In this document: positions 7,511-16,876 of the stretch, in pieces
Numbering within the stretch: position 1 is the first letter of the stretch
Layout: the number at the start of each line of letters is the position of its first letter
The notes under the pieces: model-generated
Told to the model about the DNA's origin: nothing
Databases searched by the model: none
Seen by the model: the letters and a program-made list of their open reading frames with translations, nothing else
Assembly: GCF_900590755.1 (NCBI RefSeq)
Contig: NZ_UUOC01000010.1
Location: 62,001 to 126,000 of the forward strand
Direction of reading: 5' to 3'
DNA: 64,000 nucleotides
Source of the DNA: Pseudomonas viridiflava
GTDB lineage: Bacteria; Pseudomonadota; Gammaproteobacteria; Pseudomonadales; Pseudomonadaceae
Program-made: the position numbers and the translations under genes

Positions 7511-8716
7511 TTACTGGTCATGACGGGCATGCAGGGTAAAGCTGTGCGCGTAGCCAGCCGGGTCGGAGCCGTCCCAGATGCTGCCGTCGAGCAGTTGCGA
7601 ACGGCGCATGGGACTCTCGGGCACGGCGATTTCCAGGCTGCTGGCGGCACGGCGGTAAAGGTCCAGCTGTTGCACCTGACGGCTCACGGCCAGGTAATCC
7701 GGATCGTCGCGCAACAGGCCCCAACGGCGGAATTGAGTCATGAACCACATGCCATCGGACAGATACGGGAAGTTCGCCGCGCCGTGGTTGTGAAAGCGCA
7801 GCGGGTGCGTGTCGTGCCATTGATTTCCGAGGCCATCGTCGTAATCGCCCATGAAGCGCGGCTCGATGTTAGCGAGGGGCACGTCCAGGTAATCGCTGCT
7901 GCTCAACAATTGCGCGGTGCTGCGGCGATTCTCCTGGCTGGCCTCGATGAAGCGGCTGGCCTCCAGCACTGACATCACCAGCGCCCGAGCGGTATTGGGG
8001 TATTGCTCGACGAACTCCCGGGTGCAGGCCAGGACCTTTTCCGGGTGATCCGGCCAGATGCTCTGGCTGGTGGCGACGGTAAACCCCTGCCCCTGGGCCA
8101 CGGCGTTGGCGCACCAGGGTTCGCCCACGCAAAAGCCATCGATTCGTTCGGCCTGCAAATGCGTGAGCATCTGCGGTGGCGGCACGACCACGCTGTTGAC
8201 GTCCCACAACGGGTGGATGCCCTGGCTTGCGAGCCAGTAATAGAGCCACATGGCGTGAGTGCCGGTGGGGAATGTCTGGGCGAAATTGAGCTTGTCGCCG
8301 GGCTGCCGGGCGCGATGTTCCAGAGCGCTGGCGCTGGTGATACCGGCATTCTTGAGCGGTTGCGACAGGTTGATGCTCTGGCCGTTCTGATTGAGCCCCA
8401 TCAACACCGCCATGTCGGTGGCTGGCGCGCCGCTGATGCCCAGCTGGATGGCGTAGATCATGCTGTACAGCGAATGCGCGGCGTCCAGTTCGCCGCTCAG
8501 CAGTTTGTCATTGATCCCCGCCCAGGACGTCTGCCGCCGCAGGTTGAGGGTCAGCCCATATGGTTGCGCAAACCCCTGAGTGGCGGCGACCACCACCGAG
8601 GCGGAATCGCTAAGCGGCATGAAACCGATATTCAGCTCGTTCTTTTCCGGGCCATCGCTGCCTGCCACCCAGGCCAGTGCGTGCAGTGCTGCGAGGTCGT
8701 TGCTGTTATCGCTCAT
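7511..8716 (-). CDS. nasS: NasS, nitrate-sensing periplasmic-binding-like protein
   Basis: This 401-residue protein of the NrtA/CmpA substrate-binding family has no signal peptide, as expected for the cytoplasmic sensor NasS rather than a transporter subunit. Family stretches include LNIGFMPLSDSASVVVAATQGFA near 27-49 and DGFCVGEPWCANAV near 196. It should bind nitrate or nitrite and release NasT. It precedes nasT by 12 bases and follows the nitrate reductase by 68 bases. The gap 8717-8784 contains two tandem copies of ATGCTGCCTGAAAA and no clear promoter or terminator. Confidence 0.92.
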   Translation of the reverse strand: MSDNSNDLAALHALAWVAGSDGPEKNELNIGFMPLSDSASVVVAATQGFAQPYGLTLNLRRQTSWAGINDKLLSGELDAAHSLYSMIYAIQLGISGAPATDMAVLMGLNQNGQSINLSQPLKNAGITSASALEHRARQPGDKLNFAQTFPTGTHAMWLYYWLASQGIHPLWDVNSVVVPPPQMLTHLQAERIDGFCVGEPWCANAVAQGQGFTVATSQSIWPDHPEKVLACTREFVEQYPNTARALVMSVLEASRFIEASQENRRSTAQLLSSSDYLDVPLANIEPRFMGDYDDGLGNQWHDTHPLRFHNHGAANFPYLSDGMWFMTQFRRWGLLRDDPDYLAVSRQVQQLDLYRRAASSLEIAVPESPMRRSQLLDGSIWDGSDPAGYAHSFTLHARHDQ

Positions 8717-8784
8717 GCCGTTATTCCTGAATCATGCTGCCTGAAAAAAATGCTGCCTGAAAAGCCTGTCCCGCGATCAACTGC

Positions 8785-11700
8785 TCAATAGACATCGCGC
8801 AGATAGCGACGCTCTTTGCTCATGTCGCTGACATAGAGCGTCGCCGCGCCGCTGCTCATCTTGCCATGCATCTGCACAATCTTCTTCAGCGCGGCGTCGA
8901 CATCCTTGGCCATGCGGCTGGCATCGCCGCACACGCAGACGTAAGCCCCTTGTTCCAGCCATTTCCACAGCTCTGCGCCTTCTTCGAGCATGCGTTGCTG
9001 GACGTAGATCTTCTCGCTCTGGTCCCGGGAAAAGGCCGTGTCCAGACGTTGCAGCAAGCCGCTGCGTTGCCAGTCGCGCAGTTCGTCGCGGTAATAGAAG
9101 TCGGTGCGGGCCCGCTGTTCGCCGAAGAACAGCCAGTTCTTGCCACCGCCGCCCTGAGCCTGACGATCTTGCAGGAAGGCACGAAACGGCGCGATGCCGG
9201 TGCCGGGGCCAATCATGATCAGTGGTATATCGGGGTTCTTCGGCGGGCGGAAATGCGCAGAGCGCTGCAGATAAATACGCACACCTTGTTCGCCAGCGCG
9301 ATCAGCCAGGAAGGTCGAACAGACGCCGCCCCGCGCTTGATCCTGATGCTGATAGCGCACGGTGGCGACGGTCAGATGCACCTCGTTGGGCGTCAGGTTC
9401 GGGCTGGAGCTGATGGAGTACAAACGGGGTTGCAGCGGTTTGAGCACCTGCACCCACTGATCGGCTTCCAGCGTCATGGGAAACTCGCGCAACAACGTGG
9501 GCAATTGCCGCCCCCAGAGCCAATCCTGCAGTGCTCCGTGATTGTCTTCTTCCAGCAGCGTTCGCAGTTGCTGGCTGGCGCTGTGATCCGCGACCCGGCG
9601 CAGCAAATCCGGGCTGATGCGGGCGATTTCCAGATGGTCGGTCAGGGCGCTACGCAACGTCATGGGTGGCAGGTTGTTGAGGTCGACCTGAGTGTCGCCG
9701 TCCAGATTGATCACGCTTAGCAGCTCATCGACCAGGTCGGGCGCATTGCAGGGCCAGACGCCCAGCGCATCACCTGCCTGATAGGGAAAGTCGTGGCCGC
9801 TCAAGTCGAACACCAGGTGGCGGGTTTCCTTTTCCGCGCCGTCGCCATTGAGCAGGCGATTGCTCAACAAGGTGGTACGCAGCGGATGCACGCGGGTGTA
9901 GGCATTGCTGTCCACAGCGACTGCCGTGGCGCGAGTTGCAACCGTTGTCACATCGGCCAGCTTGCCGCACAGCTCGGCCAGCCATTGTTCGGCGGGCTCC
10001 TCATAATCCGGCTCGCACTCCAGGCGCGGCTGGATGCGCTCGGCACCCAAGGCCGCCAGACGCTCATCGAGCTTGCGGCCAAAGCCACAGAATTGCTGAT
10101 AGTTGGAGTCGCCCAGGGCCAACACGCCGAAGCGACTATTGCTCAGGGTCTCAGGTTCGGCGCTCATCAGGGTCTGCCAGAAATCACTGGCATTGTCCGG
10201 AGGGTCGCCGTCGCCGAAGGTGCTGGTCACCAGCAGCACACCTGCCGCTTCACGAAGATGTTCAAGGTTGGCACTGTCCATGGCTTGCACTCGAGCGGGC
10301 AGACCCGCGCTGGCCAGCCGTTGGGCGCAAATGCCTGCGAGGTTTTCGCCGTTGCCCGTCTGCGAAGCCCAGAGCACCAGCCATTGGGGGGCTGTCGGGA
10401 TGCCAGGCTGCGATTCAGTGGTTCTGGAAAATAACCCGGCGAGCAAGCCATTGAGCAGTAGCCGCTGGTCTACACCGAACGGCGCGCTGGCGGGCACTGT
10501 CGGCACCCCATGCTGTGGGCCTTCTGCGCTGCGCAGGCCCAGCAGAAAGCCGCGCATATACAGCTGCTCCTCGGCGCTCAAAGTCAGCGGCGCAGTCGTA
10601 TTGATGCTGAGGGCGCGAGCGAAGGCATCGATCTGCATCGGCGCAAACTCCTTGGCAGAGTTCGTGACGTGAGGGACTTCCTCGTGCTCCACGGAGGGCA
10701 ACGCCTGCAACGCCACGGCGCAATATTTGAACGCGGGCTGCAAGGAAATCGGGTCGACGGCATCGCTGGTCACGGCATTGACCGCCAGCTCTTCGCCGAA
10801 CACATCGTTCCAGTGAAAGGGCGCAAAGCAATTGCCCGGCCGTACCCGGTCGCTGAGCACGGCGGGCAGGGCTGCAACGCCGCGCCGGGAGCGGATCTGC
10901 ACACGATTGCCCGATTTGATCGCTAGCCGCTCGGCATCGGCAGGGTGGATCTCGACGAAGGCACCGGGATTGAGTTTGTTCAACTGCGGGACTTTGCCGG
11001 TCTTGGTCAGGGTGTGCCATTGGTGTTGCAGGCGGCCGGTGTTGAACACCAGCGGGAATTCGTCATCCGGTAGCTCGGTGGGCAGCAGATGAGGGCGGGC
11101 AAAGAACTGCGCCTTGCCGCTCGCGGTGGGGAAGACGATTGCCGGCCGCTCCGATGTGAGCGCTTGCTGAAGGTAGCGAATGGGATTGCGCGTCGGCGTG
11201 TCGGACGTTGCGCAAGGCCATTGCAGCGGTTGCTCGCGCAGCCGCTCATAGCTGGCGCCGCGCAGGTCGTAGCCAGTCTTGGGGTTGGCCGTACGTTTGA
11301 TTTCTTCGAAGACTTCAGCGGCGCTGCTGTAACTGAACGCCTCGGCATAGCCCATGGCGCAGGCGACCCGGGCGATGATTTGCCAGTCCGGCAGGGTGTC
11401 GCCGGGCGGTTGCACGGCTTGCTGGGTCAAAGTCAGGTTGCGCTCGGAGTTGATCATCACCCCTTCGGCTTCAGCCCACAGCGCGCCCGGCAAGAGAATG
11501 TCGGCGTAGCGATTGGTTTCGGTGTCCAGAAAGGCGTCTTGGGTGATCACCAGCTCGGCCTTGCGCAGGCCGTCGATCACTTGCTGGCGGTTAGGCACAC
11601 TGGCCACCGGATTGGTGCAAATGATCCAGCAGGCCTTGATGCTGCCTTCAGCCATGGCCTGGAACATCTCCACGGTGCCATTGCCGCCTTCGCTGCGCAG

Positions 11701-12837
11701 GCTGTCAGCTTGCATGCCCCACAGCTGTTCGATGAAGGCGCGATCTTCAGCGACCAGTGCCGAACGTTGCCCCGGCAGGCCCGGCCCCATGTAGCCCATC
11801 TCCCGGCCACCCATGGCATTGGGCTGACCGGTCAGGGAAAATGGCCCGCTGCCGGTCCGGCAAATAGCGCCAGTGGCCAGGTGCAGGTTGCACAGCGCGT
11901 TGGTGTGCCAGGTGCCTTGCACGCTCTGGTTCAGGCCCATGGTCCAGCAACTCATCCAGTTCGCCGCTTCGCCGATCCACTGCGCAGTCTGGCGGATATC
12001 CGCTTCGGCGAGGCCCGTCACCTGTGCAACGTGCTCGGGCGTGTAGGCGTGCAGAAAGTCCTCCATCACCTCCCAGCCTTCGGTGAAGTCGGCGATGAAG
12101 GCCGGGTCGGTGTGGCCATTCTTGACCAGCAGATGCAACAGGCCATTTAGCAACGCCAGGTCGGTGCCGGGTGCGATTTGCAAGAACAGATCGGCCTTGT
12201 CTGCCGTCGTGGTGCGCCGTGGGTCGACGACAATCAGCTTCGCGCCTGCCTTGACCCGGTCCAGCAGGCGCAGAAACAGAATCGGATGACAGTCGGCCAT
12301 GTTCGAGCCGATCACCAGAAACACATCACTGTGCTCGAAGTCGTCGTAGGCACCCGGCGGCCCGTCAGCGCCGAGAGAAAGCTTGTAGCCGCTACCCGCG
12401 CTGGCCATGCACAGGCGTGAATTGGATTCGATATGGCTGCTGCGGATAAAACCCTTGGTCAGCTTGTTGGCCAGGTACTGGGCTTCCAGGGACATCTGGC
12501 CACTGACATACAAAGCGAAAGCGTCGGCGCCGTGCTCGTCGATGATTGCCCGCAAGCGGCTGGCGGTGGCTTCAATAGCCTGGTCCATGCCGACGCGCAC
12601 CGGGTCGCGGTTGCGCTCCTGGCGCATGAACGCATGTTCCATTCGCCCGCTGTTCGCCACGGGGACCGCGCAGGTGCTGCCTTTGGTGCACAGGCGGCCG
12701 AAGTTGCTAGGGTGCTGTTTGTCGCCGGAAACTTTGACGATCAGGTTGTTTTCCACCTGCATGACAATGCCGCAGCCCACCCCACAATAGGGGCATACGC
12801 TGCGTACGGTCTTGCTGACTTCAAGGGAATTCGCCAT
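8785..12837 (-). CDS. assimilatory nitrate reductase fused to a diflavin (sulfite reductase alpha-like) reductase
   Basis: This protein of about 1350 residues reduces nitrate to nitrite in the cytoplasm. The N-terminal molybdopterin oxidoreductase half (1-700) has a [4Fe-4S] motif with Cys15, Cys18, Cys22 and Cys50. A flavodoxin-like FMN domain begins near 815 ([14 protein letters not shown]), followed by FAD-binding and NADPH-binding domains (about 1000-1350, with [10 protein letters not shown] and [16 protein letters not shown]). The fusion would pass electrons from NADPH via FAD and FMN to the Fe-S/Mo centre without a separate reductase. The start at 12837 is preferred because upstream ATG/TTG codons (12873, 12882) lie inside the leader hairpin; an AAGAG sequence precedes 12837. 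Confidence 0.95.
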   Translation of the reverse strand: MANSLEVSKTVRSVCPYCGVGCGIVMQVENNLIVKVSGDKQHPSNFGRLCTKGSTCAVPVANSGRMEHAFMRQERNRDPVRVGMDQAIEATASRLRAIIDEHGADAFALYVSGQMSLEAQYLANKLTKGFIRSSHIESNSRLCMASAGSGYKLSLGADGPPGAYDDFEHSDVFLVIGSNMADCHPILFLRLLDRVKAGAKLIVVDPRRTTTADKADLFLQIAPGTDLALLNGLLHLLVKNGHTDPAFIADFTEGWEVMEDFLHAYTPEHVAQVTGLAEADIRQTAQWIGEAANWMSCWTMGLNQSVQGTWHTNALCNLHLATGAICRTGSGPFSLTGQPNAMGGREMGYMGPGLPGQRSALVAEDRAFIEQLWGMQADSLRSEGGNGTVEMFQAMAEGSIKACWIICTNPVASVPNRQQVIDGLRKAELVITQDAFLDTETNRYADILLPGALWAEAEGVMINSERNLTLTQQAVQPPGDTLPDWQIIARVACAMGYAEAFSYSSAAEVFEEIKRTANPKTGYDLRGASYERLREQPLQWPCATSDTPTRNPIRYLQQALTSERPAIVFPTASGKAQFFARPHLLPTELPDDEFPLVFNTGRLQHQWHTLTKTGKVPQLNKLNPGAFVEIHPADAERLAIKSGNRVQIRSRRGVAALPAVLSDRVRPGNCFAPFHWNDVFGEELAVNAVTSDAVDPISLQPAFKYCAVALQALPSVEHEEVPHVTNSAKEFAPMQIDAFARALSINTTAPLTLSAEEQLYMRGFLLGLRSAEGPQHGVPTVPASAPFGVDQRLLLNGLLAGLFSRTTESQPGIPTAPQWLVLWASQTGNGENLAGICAQRLASAGLPARVQAMDSANLEHLREAAGVLLVTSTFGDGDPPDNASDFWQTLMSAEPETLSNSRFGVLALGDSNYQQFCGFGRKLDERLAALGAERIQPRLECEPDYEEPAEQWLAELCGKLADVTTVATRATAVAVDSNAYTRVHPLRTTLLSNRLLNGDGAEKETRHLVFDLSGHDFPYQAGDALGVWPCNAPDLVDELLSVINLDGDTQVDLNNLPPMTLRSALTDHLEIARISPDLLRRVADHSASQQLRTLLEEDNHGALQDWLWGRQLPTLLREFPMTLEADQWVQVLKPLQPRLYSISSSPNLTPNEVHLTVATVRYQHQDQARGGVCSTFLADRAGEQGVRIYLQRSAHFRPPKNPDIPLIMIGPGTGIAPFRAFLQDRQAQGGGGKNWLFFGEQRARTDFYYRDELRDWQRSGLLQRLDTAFSRDQSEKIYVQQRMLEEGAELWKWLEQGAYVCVCGDASRMAKDVDAALKKIVQMHGKMSSGAATLYVSDMSKERRYLRDVY

Positions 12838-12857
12838 CGCCGTGATCTCTTGCAGAA

Positions 12858-12956
12858 ACGACAAAGGCGCCATGCTGCTCAACCGTTTTTCAACGGGAGC
12901 TGCACGGCGCCTTTGTCGTGAAGTGTTGCCTGATAGATAGCCATCGTCGTTGACGG
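12858..12956 (-). promoter_or_regulatory. ANTAR-type antitermination leader of the nitrate reductase gene
   Basis: In the RNA sense P1 (12956-12941) is CCGTC-AACGAC-GATGG, five pairs including one G-U. P2 (12920-12903) is CACGAC-AAAGGC-GCCGTG, with one A-C mismatch. Both loops have A at 1 and G at 4. P2 overlaps the 5' arm (12919-12906) of a perfect 14-base inverted repeat whose 3' arm is 12871-12858 and whose interior holds a further nested hairpin (CCGTT-GAAA-AACGG). The hairpin is followed only by UUCU, a weak U-tract, so it may terminate poorly or act partly by blocking translation. It ends about 20 bases before the chosen start codon. Confidence 0.78.
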
Positions 12957-12971
12957 CCTTTGAATCTCTAT

Positions 12972-12988
12972 AGCAATGGCTGGGCCAA
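12972..12988 (-). promoter_or_regulatory. sigma54 promoter of the nitrate reductase gene
   Basis: On the minus strand TTGGCCC-AGCCA-TTGCT has the -24 GG and -12 GC elements ten bases apart. The predicted start near 12961 is about five bases before leader hairpin P1, the same geometry as in the narK leader. Confidence 0.75.
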
Positions 12989-13190
12989 GACTGATCAGCG
13001 TCGAGGGGCGGGGCCTTTGAGTCGCAATTTCAGCGCGGAGAGCGGGTGGGAGGCTTGTCGAAATCGCATCGCCTTGGGGCGAGGTGGAGCAATTTGCACT
13101 GTTTTGGATCTTTTCGGGCGCCTCTGTTCAAGCGTTGGAAATCCGTGCGCCGTCCCCGATTACGGGCCTCGCAGACCACTGAGGACTTTC

Positions 13191-13206
13191 TGGCACAACC
13201 ACTGCA
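13191..13206 (+). promoter_or_regulatory. sigma54 promoter of nirBD
   Basis: TGGCAC-AACCA-CTGCA on the plus strand has GG and GC ten bases apart, matching the sigma54 -24/-12 consensus. The predicted start is near 13217, upstream of the ANTAR-type leader. A separate hairpin (CCC/CAC with GTG/GGG arms, 13220-13242) opens the transcript. Confidence 0.75.
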
Positions 13207-13251
13207 TAGCCCTGATCAACCCCCACCTCAGTAGCGTGCGGGATGCCCTGT

Positions 13252-13373
13252 CGATCAACGGCGATCGTTTGGCCCTTAATGGCCCGGGTAACAATGACTG
13301 CGTCAGGCCCATGGGCCGGCAGCACGAACAGGCAAAGGCGCCTGGAACCTTTTGGTTCCAGGCGTTTTTTTTT
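13252..13373 (+). promoter_or_regulatory. ANTAR-type antitermination leader of nirBD with intrinsic terminator
   Basis: P1 (13252-13267) is CGATC-AACGGC-GATCG and P2 (13329-13344) is CAGGC-AAAGGC-GCCTG, both perfect five-pair stems with six-base loops having A at 1 and G at 4. A textbook terminator follows: CGCCTGGAACC (13339-13349), loop TTTT, GGTTCCAGGCG (13354-13364), then nine T (13365-13373). The terminator's 5' arm takes the 3' arm of P2, so the two folds exclude each other. The 61-base linker can itself pair (GGCCC...GGGCC). nirB starts 27-39 bases after the T-tract. NasT is the expected antiterminator. Confidence 0.88.
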
Positions 13374-13411
13374 GCTTTGAAAAAACCGGATCGGCTTTGA
13401 TGGGTGCATCT

Positions 13412-15964
13412 ATGAACAGCGAATTGGCGAGTGATCTGCAAAACCTCGTGGTAATCGGCAACGGCATGGTCGGCCACCACTGTGTCGAGCAACTGGTGGA
13501 AAGCGGCGCCTTGAGCCGCTACCAGATCCACGTGTTCAGCGAAGAGCCGCTGCGCGCCTATGACCGCGTGCACCTTTCCGAGTACTTCAGTGGTCGCGAT
13601 GCTGAATCGCTGGCGCTGGGTGATGCTGGGCTCTATCAGCGTCCCGGTGTGACCCTGCATCTCGGCGTGCCGGTGCTGGAGATCGACCGGGCCCGCAAGG
13701 AAGTGATCACCGCCAATGGCTGCGTCAGTTACGCGCATCTGGTCATGGCCACCGGTTCTTATCCTTTTGTGCCGCCGATTGAAGGCGCGGCCGGGGATTC
13801 GCGTCTGGTCTATCGCACCCTTGCCGACCTGGACACCATCCGTGCCGCTGCCAAAAATGCCCGTCGCGGCGTGGTGGTCGGCGGTGGTTTGCTGGGGCTT
13901 GAAGCCGCCAACGCGCTGAAAAGCCTGGGCCTGGAAGCGCATGTGGTCGAGTTCGCCCCCCGCTTGATGCCGGTCCAGCTGGACGAGGCGGGCGGGGTGG
14001 CGCTCAAGGCGCGCATCGAAGCCCTGGGCGTCAGCGTGCACTTGTCCCGTGGCACTCAGTCGATCACGCCGGGCAGCGAATACCGCTTCCGCATGAATTT
14101 CGCTGGCGATGAATTTCTCGAAACCGATCTGGTGGTGTTTTCTGCCGGTATTCGTCCACAGGATGCGCTGGCCAAAGCCTGCGAGCTGGAACTGGGCGCC
14201 CGGGGCGGTATCGCCATCGACAGCAACTGCCGCAGCAGCGACCCGCACATCTATGCCGTGGGCGAGTGCGCGGCGTGGAACGGCAGTGTGTTCGGTCTGG
14301 TAGCGCCGGGGTATCAGATGGCCCGCAGCGTGGCCGCGCAATTGTGCGAAGCCGAGGCTGAGTCGTTCGTGGGTGCTGACATGTCCACCAAGCTCAAGTT
14401 GCTGGGTGTCGACGTGGGTTCCATCGGCGATGCCCACGGCGCCACTGCCGGGGCGCGCAGCTACCGCTTTATCGACGAAGCCACCGCCAGCTATCGACGT
14501 CTCGTGGTCTCTGCCGACGGCAAGCAGGCGATTGGTGCTGTGCTGGTGGGCGACAACAGCTATTACGACACGCTGCTGCAATACATCCAGAACGGTATCA
14601 AGCTGCCCGTCGACCCTTCGTCACTGATTCTGCCCCAGGGCGAAGCGGCACCGGCATTAGGGGTAGATGCATTGCCCGCCACTGCGACGATTTGCTCATG
14701 CCATAACGTCAGCAAAGGCGCGATCTGCTGCGCCATCGATGCGGGCTGTGGCGATCTGGCCGGGCTCAAGAGCCAGACCAAAGCCGCCACGGGTTGTGGC
14801 GGTTGCGCCGGGTTGCTCAAGCAGGTCTTCGAACATGAGCTGATTGCCCGTGGCGTCACCGTCGACAAGAGCCTGTGCGAGCACTTCGCCTTTACGCGGC
14901 AGGAGTTGTACTCGCTGGTGCGGGTAGAGGGCATCGAAACCTTCGACGAACTGCTCGCCCGTCATGGCAAAGGTCATCTGGGCTGCGATATCTGCAAACC
15001 CGCTGTCGGCTCGATCCTCGCCTCGTGCTGGAACCGGCCGATCATGGAGCCTTGGCTGGTGCCGCTGCAAGACACCAACGACACCTTCATGGCCAACATG
15101 CAGAAGAACGGCACTTACTCGGTGGTGCCACGCATTCCCGGTGGCGAAATCACCCCGGACGGTTTGATCGCCATCGGCGCGGTCGCCAAGAAGTACGACC
15201 TGTACACCAAGATCACCGGCGGCCAGCGTATTGACCTGTTTGGTGCCCAGTTGCATGAACTGCCGGAAATCTGGTCCGAGCTGATCGCCGCAGGGTTTGA
15301 AACGGGTCACGCTTACGGCAAATCCACACGGACCGTGAAGAGTTGTGTCGGCAGCACCTGGTGCCGTTATGGCGTGCAGGACAGCGTGCAAATGGCCCTG
15401 CGCATCGAGGACCGCTACAAGGGTTTGCGTTCGCCGCACAAGCTCAAGTTCGCCGTTTCTGGCTGCACCCGCGAGTGCGCCGAAGCCCAGAGCAAAGACG
15501 TGGGGGTGATCGCCACCGAGAAGGGCTGGAATCTCTATATCAGCGGCAACGGTGGCATGCGCCCGCGTCATGCTGAACTGTTCGCCACCGACCTGGACGA
15601 CGAAACCCTGATTCGCTACATCGACCGCTTCCTGATGTTGTACATCCGCACCGCCGACAAACTGCAGCGCACCTCGGTATGGCGCGAAAGCCTGGAAGGC
15701 GGCCTGGATTACCTGAAAGCCGTGGTGATCGACGACAGTCTTGGCCTTGCGGCTGAGCTGGAAGCGCAAATGCAGTTGGTGGTGGATCGTTATGAATGCG
15801 AATGGGCCAATGCCTTGAACGACCCGGAAAAACTCAAACGCTTCCGCACCTTCGTCAACGCCAAAGGCGCGGACCCGGATATCCAATTCGTCAAAGAACG
15901 CGGCCAGCGACGCCCGGCCCGTCTGGATGAGTTGAGCCTGATTACTGCAACGGAGGTGGTGTGA
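13412..15964 (+). CDS. nirB: assimilatory nitrite reductase large subunit
   Basis: This protein of about 850 residues reduces nitrite to ammonium with NAD(P)H. It has a two-part FAD/NAD-binding region (VIGNGMVGHHC at the N-terminus; VVGGGLLGLEAANAL near 152-166). A BFD-like [2Fe-2S] domain follows (CSCHNVSKG..., CGGCAG near 430-470), then the nitrite/sulfite reductase domains. The siroheme/[4Fe-4S] cysteines are in SCVGSTWC and SGCTREC near 645-690. The start could also be the in-frame ATG at 13400; 13412 gives the usual family N-terminus. nirD follows with a one-base overlap. Confidence 0.95.
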   Translation: MNSELASDLQNLVVIGNGMVGHHCVEQLVESGALSRYQIHVFSEEPLRAYDRVHLSEYFSGRDAESLALGDAGLYQRPGVTLHLGVPVLEIDRARKEVITANGCVSYAHLVMATGSYPFVPPIEGAAGDSRLVYRTLADLDTIRAAAKNARRGVVVGGGLLGLEAANALKSLGLEAHVVEFAPRLMPVQLDEAGGVALKARIEALGVSVHLSRGTQSITPGSEYRFRMNFAGDEFLETDLVVFSAGIRPQDALAKACELELGARGGIAIDSNCRSSDPHIYAVGECAAWNGSVFGLVAPGYQMARSVAAQLCEAEAESFVGADMSTKLKLLGVDVGSIGDAHGATAGARSYRFIDEATASYRRLVVSADGKQAIGAVLVGDNSYYDTLLQYIQNGIKLPVDPSSLILPQGEAAPALGVDALPATATICSCHNVSKGAICCAIDAGCGDLAGLKSQTKAATGCGGCAGLLKQVFEHELIARGVTVDKSLCEHFAFTRQELYSLVRVEGIETFDELLARHGKGHLGCDICKPAVGSILASCWNRPIMEPWLVPLQDTNDTFMANMQKNGTYSVVPRIPGGEITPDGLIAIGAVAKKYDLYTKITGGQRIDLFGAQLHELPEIWSELIAAGFETGHAYGKSTRTVKSCVGSTWCRYGVQDSVQMALRIEDRYKGLRSPHKLKFAVSGCTRECAEAQSKDVGVIATEKGWNLYISGNGGMRPRHAELFATDLDDETLIRYIDRFLMLYIRTADKLQRTSVWRESLEGGLDYLKAVVIDDSLGLAAELEAQMQLVVDRYECEWANALNDPEKLKRFRTFVNAKGADPDIQFVKERGQRRPARLDELSLITATEVV

Positions 15965-16338
15965 TGAGCGGCCTGACTGCTGTGATGAAAGAAGCAAACA
16001 CGACGTGGCGGATGGTCTGCGCTCGTCATGACCTGGTAGCCAATTCCGGTGTGGTGGCCTGGCTGGACGGCGCACAGATCGCTTTGTTCTACCTGACGGA
16101 CGAGCACGGCGGTGAACGGGTGTACGCCGTCGACAACCGCGACCCTCGTTCGGGCGCCAATATCATCGGCCGCGGGCTGATCGGCAATCTGGCGAACAAA
16201 CTGGTGGTGGCTGCGCCCTTGTACAAACAGCATTTCTGCCTGGAAGACGGCGTCTGCATCGAGACCCCGGACGAACGCCTGCGGGTCTGGCCAGCGCGGT
16301 TGCACGGTGATTGTGTGGAAGTGGGGGCGATGGTCTGA
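15964..16338 (+). CDS. nirD: nitrite reductase small subunit
   Basis: This 124-residue protein has the Rieske-like fold of the NirD family but, as usual for the family, no Cys-His pairs for an iron-sulfur cluster. Typical stretches are FYLTDEHGGERVYAVDNRDP and GLIGNLANKLVVAAPLYKQHF. Its start overlaps the nirB stop (TGATG), a sign of translational coupling. It partners NirB in the cytoplasmic NADH-dependent nitrite reductase. A GTG one codon upstream is an alternative start. Confidence 0.95.
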   Translation: MSGLTAVMKEANTTWRMVCARHDLVANSGVVAWLDGAQIALFYLTDEHGGERVYAVDNRDPRSGANIIGRGLIGNLANKLVVAAPLYKQHFCLEDGVCIETPDERLRVWPARLHGDCVEVGAMV

Positions 16339-16349
16339 AGCCCTTATTG

Positions 16350-16373
16350 GTGGGACCGGCTTTAGCCAGGAAG
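16350..16373. repeat. single REP element after nirD
   Basis: GTGGGACCGGCTTTAGCCAGGAAG is one arm of the common GGGACCGGCTTTAGCCGGGAAG REP family. The expected inverted partner is degraded: 16400-16440 only keeps GC-rich fragments. It lies between the convergent nirD and MAPEG genes. Confidence 0.7.
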
Positions 16374-16447
16374 AGGCCAGGACCTTCAATGCATATGCAT
16401 CGCCGGGGCGGTCGCCTTACGGGCTAATACCGCCCTGCGAACGGTGC

Positions 16448-16876
16448 TCAGCCCCTCACCACCTGAGTGATGATCAAGCCCACGAGGCCGATCAGGCTCA
16501 CGATGCCGACGGCATAACTCACCGTTCGCCATGGCTGCACACGTGCCAGATAAAACAGCGTGTGCAGCACCCTGGCAGCGGTGAACAGGCTACACATCCA
16601 GCCGACCCCCAGGGCAGATGCATTCAGGGCAATCGCCAGCCCCCCCAGCGCGATGAACAGCGGGATATTTTCCAGATCATTGCGCCAGGCCTGCGCCCCG
16701 CGCGTTACCTCCGGCCGTTCCTCGGCATGGGCTGATTGCTTGAAGACAGCGGCATCTTCCGGGTTGGTAAAGATCACGAAGCGCAGCCGAAAGTAGCCTT
16801 GATAACCAGAAATCGCGAGCATCTTGAAGAACAGAATCACAACACAGATGGCATACACCGATAGGACGCTGCTCAT
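16448..16876 (-). CDS. MAPEG family membrane protein
   Basis: This 142-residue inner-membrane protein has four predicted hydrophobic helices and the MAPEG-type pattern, in which a charged loop with ERPEVTRGAQAWRNDLENIPLFIALG (residues about 55-80) separates helices one and two. The family covers membrane-associated eicosanoid and glutathione-metabolism proteins; bacterial members are mostly uncharacterised. The start at 16876 overlaps the stop of the upstream membrane protein (ATGA), so the pair is translated together. Confidence 0.85.
   Translation of the reverse strand: MSSVLSVYAICVVILFFKMLAISGYQGYFRLRFVIFTNPEDAAVFKQSAHAEERPEVTRGAQAWRNDLENIPLFIALGGLAIALNASALGVGWMCSLFTAARVLHTLFYLARVQPWRTVSYAVGIVSLIGLVGLIITQVVRG

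Noticed and set aside
11089..12150. 353-codon antisense frame in the nitrate reductase gene
   Set aside because: Same reason: shadow of a strongly biased long gene, without ribosome site or known motif.
12838..12882. Earlier starts (TTG 12882, ATG 12873) for the nitrate reductase
   Set aside because: They lie in the stem of the leader hairpin and lack ribosome sites; the family N-terminus begins at 12837.
13268..13328. A second P1-type hairpin nearer to P2 in the nirB leader
   Set aside because: Candidate loops (AATGAC, ACTGCG) have no pairing stems; only 13252-13267 qualifies.
13160..14581. 473-codon open frame antisense to nirB
   Set aside because: It mirrors the codon pattern of nirB, has low-complexity His/Gln/Gly-rich composition and no family resemblance. 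It is a GC-driven shadow.
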